In this document: piece after piece, positions 1 through 11,600 of the stretch
Layout of the letters: every line of letters starts with the position of its first letter
Position numbering within the stretch: position 1 is the first letter of the stretch
DNA from: Bullera alba
Taxonomy: Eukaryota; Basidiomycota; Tremellomycetes; Tremellales; Bulleraceae
DNA: 64,000 nucleotides
Assembly: GCA_001600095.1 (NCBI GenBank)
Contig: BCIX01000001.1
Span: 6,969,198 to 7,033,197 of the forward strand
Direction of reading: 5' to 3'
Program-made: the position numbers and the translations under genes
The notes under the pieces: model-generated
Told to the model about the DNA's origin: nothing
The model's input: the letters and a program-made list of their open reading frames with translations, nothing else
The model's database searches: none

Positions 1-1681
1 AGGCTTGTAATTTATTCTGATTATACGACCTACTGACTGTGTACTGTATAGATCCATCATAGGCGATGAAGCGAATCAGAGGCGATTGACAGCTGCATGG
101 TCCAGTCTTACAGAGCACCTGGCTCAATTGGCGCAGAAACACGAGACTGAGCAGCAAAAAGTGAGCACAAGGACCGATGTCGGGTCATGCGTTTGCAAGA
201 GCATCAGCTGATCAAGATCCAGGCTATACCCACAACGACCTACGACGCGTTCACGAGCAACCCGGACAAGAAACTGCTCGAGGATATCAAGACATGCGGT
301 ACAGTCATCATCCGAGATGTGGTTTCCGAAGCTCAGGTACGTTAGGGCTCATCTCCCTATTGATGAGTCTTAGACATCGGGTCTATAGATACTAACTCTC
401 CCTAGGCTCTCGAGTGGCTGGAAGAAATCCGAGAGTACATCAAGCTGAATCCACAAGTCAAGGGTTTCCCCGCAGACGACAAGCAGGTCTTTGAGCTGTA
501 GTGAGTATCTCACCTCTGAGATGCCGATCGCGTTCACTGACTTTGGCCGTTCTTAGCTGGTCGAAACCTCAACTGGCAGCTAGGGGCCATCCTCGATCGA
601 TACAAGTCCAGCGATCGTTACTTGACCTTTTTACCTCCTCACCAACGACTCCCATCTCCCCTACGCCGTTGATCTACGCCGACAGGCTACGAATCCGACA
701 CCCTGGAGATGCCAAATTCGCTTTGGGAGCTCACATGGACGGAGGCAGCGTCGAGCGTTGGGAGGACGACAACTACCGAGCGGTCTACGCGAAGATCCTA
801 CAGGGGAAGTGGGAGGATTTCGACGCTTGGCAGATTGACCTCAGGGCGATTGCCAACCAGAACATGTATGATGGCGCTGGATCGGTGAGTGGTGCGATGT
901 CTTGGCTGCAGTGTGTAACATGCTAAGAGTGTGTTCAGTGCGGTGTGTTCCGAGCATTCCAAGGATGGACATCGCTTTCCAAGACGGGTCCGAATGAGGG
1001 CACGTTGAGGGTATACCCGAATATCAAGGCTTTGTCTGCATACACCCTCATGAGGCCGCTGTTCAAGGAGAAGCAGTCCCGAGCCGAGATCGGTCACGAG
1101 GCTTACCTCTCTCCGTCGAATTGGACTCTGGACACGGGATCGTCCAGGTTCCCCGGGGCGCCACTCGGCAGAGGTCAGGAGTTCAACGATGATACCCACC
1201 CACATCTCCAGTTGAACAGGAGTATGGTCAGCATACCCTCCGTGAATCCCGGTGACCAGGCCTGGTGGCATTGTGGTGAGTTTACTGCGTATCAATCCCT
1301 GGATGGAGAGGCTGATGGGTACGTCTGCTTGTAGACACGATCCACGCCGTGGAATCGGTACACCAAGGATCGGGTCCCTCGGCGGTCATGTACATCCCCT
1401 CGGTCCCACTCACTCCCCTCAACCTGGAGTATGTCAAGCACCAGAGAGAATCCTTCCTTGCCGCTCGACCGCCCCCGGATTTCCCAGGTGGTGTAGGTGA
1501 GAGCAGTTTTCAGGGTACTGGTAGGCAAGAGGATGTGGTGGGCGCCGCAGCGCGTAATGGGTGAGTGGCGAAGGACGCCCGTGAAGACGTTGCTGATCGA
1601 CGGTGAAGGATGGGCTTGGATCCATTCAGTCTGGAAGGCGACCTTTCATCCAGCGAGAGAAGTATCAGGAGTCAAGCGTGA
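1..1681 (+). CDS. DUF1479 family protein (YbiU-like), 5' truncated by window edge
   Basis: This is the 3' portion of a multi-exon gene. An acceptor at about base 55 (TATAG) opens the first visible exon, so the true start lies before the window. Joining exons at GT-AG borders gives a frame with GAHMDGGSVERWED, a C-G-V-F-R-A-F-Q-G-W segment, an R-V-Y-P stretch and P-G-D-Q-A-W-W-H-C-D. These resemble the DUF1479 family, which has an Fe(II)/2-oxoglutarate dioxygenase-like fold; the HMD and later WWHCD/H positions would be metal ligands. The last intron lies near 1560-1610, giving N-G-M-G-L-D-P-F and a stop at 1679-1681. The substrate is unknown for the family. The next gene converges on it from the minus strand, about 200 bases away. 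Family call is fairly sure; function is open. Confidence 0.8.
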
Positions 1682-1888
1682 GTGGACAGCTGCAACATAA
1701 GCAGTCTTGTAAGCTAAGTGCTCTCTACAGAAACGCCACTTTGGGATTCTGATAGGGTTGTGGCATCCGTTGATTCGATAGTGTATCTGATATTCATCCT
1801 GTTGTTATGTAATACTACATTTTCTGCAGCTACTTGCCTTCTCGATGAGCCCATCCTCACCAGGGCATGTAACTGACTTGAGGACGGC

Positions 1889-2647
1889 TCACTGCTGCGT
1901 CAAAGCCAAAGGCGTGGCGTCGCCTAATCTCGCTTTGTGGATCTTGATGTCCTCTATCGGTCTATCGTCTTTATCCGTCCTGACCGCTTCTAATCTTTGT
2001 ATCGTCTTCATGCCGGAGGATACTCTGCCGAATATCGTGTGTTTGCCGTCTAGGAAAGGTGTGGGAGCCTAGGCGGATGTCAGCCAATTCAGAGACGATA
2101 TGACAGTGGGAGCTGAAGACAGTGTTGACAGACTCACGCATGTAATGAAGAATTGGGATCCTGATAGGGCAAGTCAGCAAACGTCAGTGAGTGACACACC
2201 AGGATTGGCATAGAGAGACTTGCCGTTCGTGTTAGGTCCCGAGTTCGCCATTGCCAATATACCAGCACCGACAAACCTCAGATCTGGGTGTAACTCATCA
2301 CTGAACTTGTCGCCGTAGATACTCGTGCCTCCTCTTCCGGTACCCGTAGGATCTCCACCTTGGATCATGAATCCCTACAAGGCACACTGCTTCAGCATCG
2401 ATAGGTTAGACGCAAACAGTGAGGGATCGCTCACGGGTATTATCCTGTGGAATACAACACCGTTGTAGTATCCCCTTTCAGCGAGTCCAGCAAAGTTTCT
2501 ACACGTCTGCAAGGGTCAGTATCATTTGAGGCTGTCGCAAAGTGTATTATACGCTCAAAGACGTACTTTGGGAGCATGGGCTTCATATAGCTCGACGGTG
2601 AATTGACCGACAGAGGTGTCTATTGTGACGAAAGATGTGGACGACAT
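1889..2647 (-). CDS. Cyclophilin-type peptidyl-prolyl cis-trans isomerase (PPIL1-like)
   Basis: This single-domain cyclophilin of about 172 residues is spread over several exons. Visible family signatures are V-E-L-Y-E-x-H-A-P-K-T-C near residue 20, [15 protein letters not shown] with the catalytic Arg, [26 protein letters not shown], and [10 protein letters not shown]. There is no signal peptide or targeting extension, so a cytosolic or nuclear (spliceosomal PPIL1/Cyp1-like) enzyme is expected; it isomerises Xaa-Pro bonds. The start ATG is at 2647 and the stop at 1889-1891. The intron at 2161-2223 uses a GC-AG donor (minus strand reads G|GCAAGT), and only this restores the invariant N-G-S-Q-F-F. 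The gene shares a 371-base divergent promoter with ERV46. Confidence 0.92.
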
Positions 2648-3018
2648 GGCTGGGTTTGGAGAGCCTTCAGGTGTTTTGATCTTCGTCGTAAACGTCACAG
2701 CCGTTGATGAGATGCGATGTCACTGATTCTTGAAAGACGAACTTGTTGAGTGGAGGGGTCCGTGGATATGATTGAACAGACTGAAGTACAACTGAAGTAG
2801 CACGCTGGAACGTTAGACACCGGCCAAAAGTCAGACCAGGAAGAGATCGTCGGAGCAGCGTTGGGATAATTGCTTCCGCGTTTCATCTTGCTGGCGGACG
2901 TGTTACAGCGTCGACAGGAGGACGACGGATGACTTGAAGGCTAGTGCATAGCCCTGTCCACCAATACGAATCGTGACTTCCGCATTGAACACTCGCGTGG
3001 AGAAAGGGCTTGAGCAAG
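2648..3018. promoter_or_regulatory. Shared divergent promoter, cyclophilin/ERV46
   Basis: This 371-base gap lies between the two start codons and serves both genes. Only short stray ORFs are present. No clear TATA box or repeat was seen. Confidence 0.4.
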
Positions 3019-5077
3019 ATGGGCCGCAATGGTTTCCTTGGATCGTTCCAAGGCTTGGACGCCTTTGGCAAGGTATGTCGGCTCGGGCTCATGTCCAGAG
3101 GATATCGCAGCTGAGATTGACTGCCCCGAATAGACCATGGAGGATGTCAAGATCAAGACCAGGACAGGAGCTCTCTGTGAGCATGAAAGGGACGATTGAC
3201 AGTCGAGCTCACGGCTGATCATTTCACGTGTCACAGTGACATTCATCTCGCTGTCAATCATCCTCACTTCGATGTTACTAGAATTCATAGATTACCGGCG
3301 GATCAATCTCGAGCCCTCGATAATGGTCGATAGGTCAAGAGGAGAGAAGTTGAATATCGAGATGGACATCACGTTCCCTCGGGTGCCTTGCTACCGTGGG
3401 TCGTCCTTCCCGTCGACAACCATGAAACGCCTATGGTCGAAGGCGGGGCACGCTGCCACTGCATAAGCTGACCTACTGCAGTATTGTCCCTGGACGTCAT
3501 GGACATATCGGGAGAACACCAGACGGAGCTCGAGCACGATATCGCCAAGACCAGAATAAGCAAAGACGGCACCGAGCTGGAAACGACGAAGGATGGCCGT
3601 GAGCGATTGACTCGTGAAGGAAGATGTACATACGCTGACTCTGGGAGACAGAGCTCAAAGGCGATGTTGAGCGAGCCAACGTTGACCGGGAGCCAGGCTA
3701 CTGTGGAAGCTGTTACGGTGCTTCCCCTCCTCAAAACGGGTGGGTCTAGAACAACAATGCTTCTGGAAAGGGACATTGACTGAGTACACATGTAGCTGTT
3801 GCAACACGTGTGAGGAAGTGCGACAGGCCTACCTCCGAAAGGGCTGGTCTTTCAACGATCCCAACGGCATCGAGCAGGTAGGTAGCTGTGAATGATTTTG
3901 ATGGAATGATCCAACTGACCCTCGCTCAGTGCACGAAAGAAGGATGGACGGATAAGATCAAGGAGCAGAACACTGAAGGATGCAGAATTAGTGGCACCGT
4001 CAAAGTCAACAAGGTAATAACTGCGTGTCGAGAACAGATCTCAGAAGTGCCGTTTTCTGACTGCCTGACTCTAGGTTATTGGGAACCTGCATTTTTCGCC
4101 CGGCCGGTCGTTCCAGAACAACATCATTCACGAACTCGTGAGCCATTGTCTTGAATAGCTGATGGTCTCGCTAAATCTGTTAGATGCCATACCTTAAAGA
4201 CGCCAACCACCACGATTTCGGCCACTGGATCAATGAGTTCCGTTTCGCAGCGGACATGCCCCCTGCCAAGGAGGCTTCATTGTTGCCGAGGGAAATGGCA
4301 AGTAGGAAGAAGTTGGGTATCAGAGATCCTTTGCAAGGTGTCACTGCGAACACTGCGGAGTGTGAGTGCGCGAGTATCTGATCGTGTAGCACCGGTCGAG
4401 CTGACTGCCCGGTAGCCGACTACATGTTCCAATGTGAGCTCGTCGACTTCCCAGACCAGAGAGTGACGTGCGATGTGCTGAGACACCTTAGACTTCCTCA
4501 AGGTCGTTTCCACCAATTTTGTCTACCTCAATGGTGAAGAAATACCTTCGCATCAGTACTCCGTCACGCAGTACGAGCGAGACCTGCGGACGGGCAACCT
4601 CCCGGGCAAGGATTCGAATGGCCGTGAGTACCTATGACACCTTGCTGTAATGCCGCTAATTCGCCTTTCCAGACATGACGAGTCATGGTGTCAATGGTGT
4701 TCCCGGGGTCTTCATCAAGTTAGCAGGCGCTGCGCTCTCTCCGAAGAAGGGATATCAGCTGACTACACCCACAGCTACGAGATCTCGCCAATGAAAGTCA
4801 TACACACGGAAACAAGACAATCCTTTGCTCACTTCCTCACCTCGTGAGTCAGACACCCGGGCATTTATGGGGCACTACTGATGTGATCGGGATAGGAGCT
4901 GCGCCATCATTGGCGGGGTGTTGACTGTTGCCGGACTCATTGACTCCATCATCTTCAACAGCTCGAAACGGCTGAAAGGGGAGACAGAGGGTATCACCGG
5001 TCCAAGTGGCAAGATGGTAAGTAGGCCTCACAGCTCCGATTGACCACTGCTGATTGCCATGCGACATCCAGATGTAA
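3019..5077 (+). CDS. ERV46: ERV46/ERGIC3 COPII vesicle cargo-receptor protein
   Basis: This ER-Golgi cycling membrane protein partners with Erv41 in COPII vesicles and retrieves ER proteins. The start ATG at 3019 begins G-R-N-G-F-L-G-S-F-Q-G-L-D-A-F-G-K. The frame continues through about nine exons with V-K-I-K-T-R-T-G-A-L, a first membrane segment (T-F-I-S-L-S-I-I-L-T-S-M-L-L), Y-R-R and a lumenal ERV domain containing D-I-T-F-P-R-V-P-C-Y and D-V-M-D-I-S-G-E. It also holds a C-C-N-T-C-E-E-V-R-x-A-Y cysteine motif, G-C-R-I-S-G, F-S-P-G-R-S-F, Y-E-I-S-P-M-K-V and a second membrane segment (S-C-A-I-I-G-G-V-L-T-V-A-G). The order matches the family. The last exon appears to be only ATG-TAA (5072-5077) after an intron from about 5017; if unspliced, translation would stop at 5041-5043 with eight other residues. 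Confidence 0.92.
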
Positions 5078-5650
5078 CATTGACTAGATGTCTATTCCGT
5101 TTCGTAGCATCTGGTGGATGCGGATCTCAGCGCACGACCTGTACTTCATATGCAAAACCATTACGATCACATACCGTCAGCGCCCGTTGTCCCTAGGACC
5201 GTTTGATGCGATGCTCAGGCCTTCTTTGCAGCTGTCTCGACTTTCGAGTTGCGAGACACGCCCCAGGAGCTCGATTAGATATTGGCAATGAAGGACCGGA
5301 GTCAGAGTGGACCAAGTGGGAAAGTGGTGACGTCGAAAGATTTCCAGATCCCCGCGTCATCACTTGAACGCGCTCGGATCGCCTTTCACTGGGTAACATG
5401 GGCAGTTAGTAGCATGGAGAAGTGCCAGTCGCAACAAAGGAGCGATCCTTCGCACCTCAGCGTAAGCAACGAGCAGGATGTACAGTATCAATGGCACAGG
5501 TCTGTTGCATCGACTATGGAGTGACAACAGTGTAAAAAGTGACCTGGCGAACAAAGGCGTATCAAAAACGAAGTGTAAAACCAATAAGCAAAGCGTGTCC
5601 GCTGCTCCATCCCCTTCTCCCTTGCCCCCCTCTGACTGCCATAGCAAGAC

Positions 5651-5652
<2 letters not shown>
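5078..5652. other. Convergent intergenic region, ERV46/H4 3' ends
   Basis: This 575-base gap lies between two gene 3' ends. It holds only short overlapping ORFs with no coherent coding signal. It probably contains both 3' UTRs. Confidence 0.4.
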
Positions 5653-6684
<1,032 letters not shown>

Positions 6685-7523
6685 ATGAGGGACGCCTCGG
6701 ATGAACAAAGAGAGTTTGATCGAGCTCACCGAGCCGAGAGAGGGGGCCAGATAGTAACGACAGAACGTGGGCTCTACGGCGCAGCCGAGGGACGCGGGCC
6801 GTTGGACAACGAAGAGGAGGCTCAGTGGGACGAGAATTTATTGGATGTTTCGAACAAGACCGATACGACGGACCCATTTTCGATGGAGGGTGTGCAGATC
6901 CTTGAAAACGCCCACTGTTTCCGTGAATTGCCAGTGAGTGTCTTTTTGCGAGAACGGTTACTGATATCAGGCATCACAACGTCGGCCATGGCCTTCAATC
7001 GACTTTGGTTCAGACTGCCCCGCTGTTCGCCCTTATGATTCGCGAGACACGGAATTGAAGAAGCAATGCAAGGCCAACTCCAAGGACCAAGAGCGCAAGA
7101 TCTCGGAGGAGAGAGCCCAGAGCCGCCGTACAATTGTAGGAGGACATCATACGCAAGAAGAAGGCTACGAGCACGATACGCGACCCAACGTGAGTTCCCA
7201 TCCGCCACAATGAGCTGACGTCTCAGTTCGGCAATGCAGAAGACCCCGGTGTGGATGTTCCGCTGATGACGTTCGATCAAGCTACACTGTCCAATCGGAC
7301 TGAAGATATAAGGCCGGAGGTCGCTTACTCGCAAACGCAACTCAATATACCATCTTCCCAATGCCACCCAAGACCCCTTCCAACGCCCTTTCGAAGTCCA
7401 AAAGGTCAGGACCCTCTGATGAGGACGAGGGAATCGACCCGGATCAAGTCAAGGAGGTCGCCGAAGTCAAGTCGTGAGTCTGTTTTGGATGGTGCCGAGT
7501 CCATTGCTGACAGTTCAGCCTAA
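6685..7523 (+). CDS. Uncharacterised protein, gene model A (3' end unresolved)
   Basis: I do not recognise this protein. The ATG at 6685 starts an acidic, hydrophilic exon (M-R-D-A-S-D-E-Q-R-E-F-D ...). It splices at about 6931 to an exon after the acceptor ATATCAG near 6970, in phase, reading D-F-G-S-D-C-P-A-V-R-P-Y-D-S-R-D-T-E-L. That exon ends at donor 7190, and a third exon starts at 7227 in frame. The third exon stays open to a stop at 7521-7523, but from 7361 it overlaps the better-looking frame of model B. Alternatively A and B are one gene joined by a weak-donor intron at about 7320-7373, which would keep phase. No domain, membrane segment or targeting signal was seen. Confidence 0.4.
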
Positions 7524-8060
7524 TGAAACTCCTGGAAGATAGCGACCACTGGGTCGGCAAGTGGGACCACACAAACGCCAAGGAGCAGCTCCCTGGAAAG
7601 TTTGGTGAAGGTGGTTCCGGATGGGTGATGGACACTTCCATCAAGAACGATGTCGTCCAGTTGGTAAGTCCTTTCATATGTTCATAAGCCGAGGATCGCA
7701 CCTAATAGCTCAGCAATTGGCCATCGCGTGCCGCGTCGACTCCGCCTTCCTCCGCATCTGGGGTGGTTCCGGCATCAACCAGTTCGTCGTCAAGGCCTCG
7801 CCTATCGGGATCGACAAGGATATCACCGAGACTGCGTTGCTCCAACTGGAGCACGGCATCAACAATGTTGGCAAAACTGGTCGCGAGATCCGTCTGTGAG
7901 TTGTGCATGGGTAGTCGACCTGGATGTGTTGAAGGATGCTAACGATCGCAGTGGTGCCCCCTTCCCGAACATGACCTTCTCCTGCAATGGAGACGCGGAC
8001 CGATCAAGGCCTTCACCGGAGGCAGCAAGACTTCGCCAAACCTTCTCGGGTTGTCAGTGA
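7361..8060 (+). CDS. Uncharacterised protein, gene model B
   Basis: The family is unknown to me. The ATG at 7361 opens a Ser/Lys/Asp-rich leader (M-P-P-K-T-P-S-N-A-L-S-K). It is spliced by three GT-AG introns near 7473-7518, 7663-7711 and 7896-7951 into a globular-looking part. That part holds L-L-E-D-S-D-H-W-V-G-K-W-D, R-V-D-S-A-F-L-R-I-W-G-G-S-G-I-N and P-F-P-N-M-T-F-S-C-N-G, ending with TGA at 8058-8060. In another frame the 3' part continues to about 8205 with a hydrophobic stretch, so the C-terminus may be wrong or frameshifted. A TATAAG at about 7307 could drive it separately from model A; alternatively it is the 3' part of that gene. The MITE-like element lies 138 bases downstream. Confidence 0.5.
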
Positions 8061-8674
8061 CTCTGCGACTTGTGGGCATCATTTTGATCGGCCACTCGGC
8101 TGGCGGCGAGACCGGTCCGTTCTTGCCCACCTCGACAAAGATGAGAAAAATCTGATCTCCGTGGTCCGAGTACGTCAATTTAGTAGTGGCGTCCGATACT
8201 AGGCTCAACTAGTCCTCTCCTGCTATTTGCTGTTTTGGCCTCCCTTGCCTTCGGCCTCCTTGGTGAAAACAGCAAGTAGCAGGAGGGGCTTAGTTGAGCC
8301 TAGTCCGATAGCGTGCAATGCATCCAAATGAATGTCTGCTGCCATTCTCGTATAGGCCCGTGTCTAGTTTGTATCTAGTCAAAGATCGTGGGTCGTTGGC
8401 CATCGGTCTGCGACGCTTCTGACACGACACGCAGGGACTGACTGCCAGATGGATATGTGCATGCAAGGCTTGCTGTCGGGGGCGTAGATATCCAAGGTGT
8501 GGGTCAACCTTCGCGAGCATATGTACCGGGAATCGCCTTGCTCGTCAGGATGTGAAGTAGCTTCGTCCTCATGCAAGTAAAAGCTCTGAGGGCAGATCGA
8601 AGTCGTTATCCTGATACAATCCCCGCTTGAACCATGAAGTAGTTTTGAGCATTGTGCGACAAGCACTGAATGCA
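8061..8674. other. Convergent intergenic region containing a foldback element
   Basis: A 614-base gap between gene 3' ends. It contains the inverted-repeat element at 8198-8304. The rest shows only short ORFs with no support. Confidence 0.4.
8198..8304. mobile_element. MITE-like foldback element, 107 bp
   Basis: Two 39-base arms (8198-8236 and 8266-8304) are inverted complements with about four mismatches. They begin ACTAGGCTCAACTA and end TAGTTGAGCCTAGT, and enclose a 29-base pyrimidine-rich loop. The 5-base word CCGAT flanks both outer ends (8193-8197 and 8305-8309), as expected for a target-site duplication. There is no coding capacity. It fits a small non-autonomous foldback/MITE-type element. 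The alternatives are a terminator-like or regulatory-RNA hairpin in the 3' region of model B. The repeat is seen directly; mobility is inferred. Confidence 0.6.
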
Positions 8675-11600
8675 TCATGGTGCTTGTACGACCTGCACCA
8701 GTCCACTCTGACCATGACGCTTCCACGACTTCCTTGCCGTCCACTGTCCATCCTTCTCATCGCCCGTCTCCACTTCTACCGTCCAATCCGAGACGTCCAA
8801 CATCCCAGGCTGGGTGATCCACAGGGAGGAGACTATCGTATGACTCGACAGCGGCTGGAGAGTGCCTCTGTGGGCGAGCGGTCCCATAATGTTCAACGAG
8901 GAAGTCGATGCGTCATCGTCATTCCTACAAGTCAGGAAAGTCAGCGCATGCTCGGCCGTTGACGAGTACATCACTCACGCGTCAGGCCGAGGGAGGTAAA
9001 GGATCCACCTGGCCGGCAAGATTGGCGACCTATTGCGTATCTCGATATGTAGAGGTATCGAGCTGGGTCTACAGCTTACAGTGTGAGCAAACCGCTTCGA
9101 GACAGTATGTTTACACTCACCCTTGGGTGAGATCCACTCCCACTCGGCCTTTGACCGTATCGCCGACTTTGATGACGACGTCGATCGGGTCATCCTCTCG
9201 ACTCAATCTGCCCTCTAGGATACTGTCCAACAGCAATCGCTTCAACCTGCCAGTCTCCTCATACATCGTTCTGGTGCTCTTATCCCCACGACGGATCGCC
9301 TCTTCCACATCCGCCCTCGCTTTCTCCACTAATGACGCCTCTGGTGATATCCGCACGCCGTGCACCATCGTCGAGCCTCGCCGTGGAGGATCAGCTGCCA
9401 AAGACCAAGAGACCCGTAGATCCACGTCCAGTGGATCCAAAAGGGGGAATACGCCCCGTAGTGTGGGCTCGGCAAGGGTGGGGAATTGGCTCCTGAGATT
9501 TTCCAGTCGCCAGCGCCGTCGAGATGTGAGGTAAGATGGAGCGACGGAGATTGCGGAGGTGGACGAGGGTGGTGTTGACGGTCCCGTAAAGTCCGTTTGA
9601 CCTTGTATCAATTGGGTCAACTTCTCGACTAGTTGTTCCTGCCGCAAGAGGCTACTTGATGCTTCTGACGGTTTCTTTCCAGACACCTGCAGTACTGCCC
9701 TATAAGACTGATTCGGATGAATCAAAGTGGGCTCGAGGTCCATTCCCCTGAGCTCCCAGTATAGACTGACAGGTTGAATGGCGTCGAGACTGATCGCTGA
9801 GCTGGAATCGTTGTTGACGTCGACGGTTATGAGATACTCCCCAGCTCCTCGTTTCGAGCGGTGAACCGTTGTGCTACAGCTGGCCAGGGGCAGGACCATG
9901 ATCGACATGGCTGACTGAGAGCAGCTGGTCACGTCGGCGTCTTCTGCGCTGGAGTAGACGATCAACGACAAGAGATTGAGTTGACCGGCGACCTGTGTTG
10001 TAAGAATGATCGGAATCGATATGGTAGATGAAGGCTCGAGTGTATCGATAGGCAAGGATAGCGCGCTGGAAGGAGTGATGGCTGCGGGTAAAGGCGTGCT
10101 GTCTCCTGCTACGACGGGAACACCAGATCAGTCCTCCTTCCTCGGGCCCTGCGTGAGCTAGCACTCACCCTCCTTCAGACGAAGAATACCGTTTTCCGTC
10201 GACACGATATGAACCTCCCTCACGGCCGTCTTTCCCGTATTCGTCACCTTCAAAACTACTTCCACCTCTTCACCCTCGTACGTCTCCTCTGGTATTGCTT
10301 CCCACTCGGCCACCACCTTCGGACGGCTCTCGCCAACTTCGACCGTCAAGGAGGTATCTCTGGCATAGGTCGGAGTTATCCTTTGCTCTTTCGTAGCGTG
10401 CAATCGCTTCCCCCGTTTCTCCAACGATTGGGTGTATGGGAAGAACCGGTGGAACATGTATGACACCGAGTCAAAGGTGATCGACGAGGGGCTGGACACT
10501 GTGACTGGGACAGCGATGACCTTGGACTCGTAAGGCTTCAAAGTGATCTCCTCGATCGGCGTAATGTCGACGCTGGCGGATGGCGAAGCTTGAAGGCGGA
10601 GGTTGGCGATGACCAAGGGCGCATTCAGAGGATTCGTTGCAACGAGCTCCACCTCCCAAGTCTCTACAGAACGTATTATCGTCAGTCGTCACTCGCCTTG
10701 GCTCCACCATTGACTCAAGCGCAGGCGCAGCGAGACTCACCTCCAACTGTCGCTCTTGCGCGGTTAGTATCAGGTAACAACGACAAAGGCTTCTTTCCCT
10801 TCCGGTCCCACATCCCTAAAGCACTTTGCTCCAACTGTGTCCACTGGTCTTGACTTCCACTGCCCGACGGCCCCGCTGACGGGACCACGATTCTCGTGGC
10901 TTTCACATCGAAGATAGGCTCTGGCAAGTGTAATCTCGACGCAGAGGCTTTTAGCAAATCTGGATGAGCCACCAGTTGCTGCGCAGACCACAATCAGTCT
11001 CGCCCTTGCGCCTGAACCCGTGTCTAGCCGACATACCTCATATGCCAAGGCTAGATCCTCGAGCACTCCGCCTTGTGATCCCGGTACAGCAGTGTCGTCT
11101 CTCCGTAAAAGCGTCAAGAAATGCTCAACAGCAATGTCGCTTTCTCCGAGGGTGTAAGCCTGTCGTCCAAGCGAGTATTCTATACTATCTTGCGCCGCGT
11201 TCCAAGGTGCAGACCGATAAATCTTCGAGGCGCGCTCGAGACATCGTCGAGAGTACTTTTTCTGCAACGATACCAGAGTAAGATTACGTCCTCATGCGGC
11301 ACACCCCAGCACCATGAACTCACCAGACCCGTCGTCTCGTACCGCCTCGCTGCCAGAATCAGGTGGAAAGCCCGTCTTCTCTTTCCCTTGTCGCTCTTTC
11401 CTCCTCTGATATCGGCCGTCGCGGACTCTTCGATTATGACTGCATTTGGCACTTCGTCCACATCGCCTGCGGCTTTGACCAATGCCGCGCCGACTCCCCT
11501 CCATTCGCCGATCGTCTTCCATGCCTCGTAGTACAGTATCGTGATTCTCAAAGCGTCTAATTGGATCTGATTGGCCGGCACTCTTCCCTGATAGGCCAAA

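Noticed and set aside
9117..9534. Plus-strand ORF (part of 8908-9534) over the TRAPPC8 3' end
   Set aside because: Antisense shadow of conserved TRAPPC8 coding sequence.
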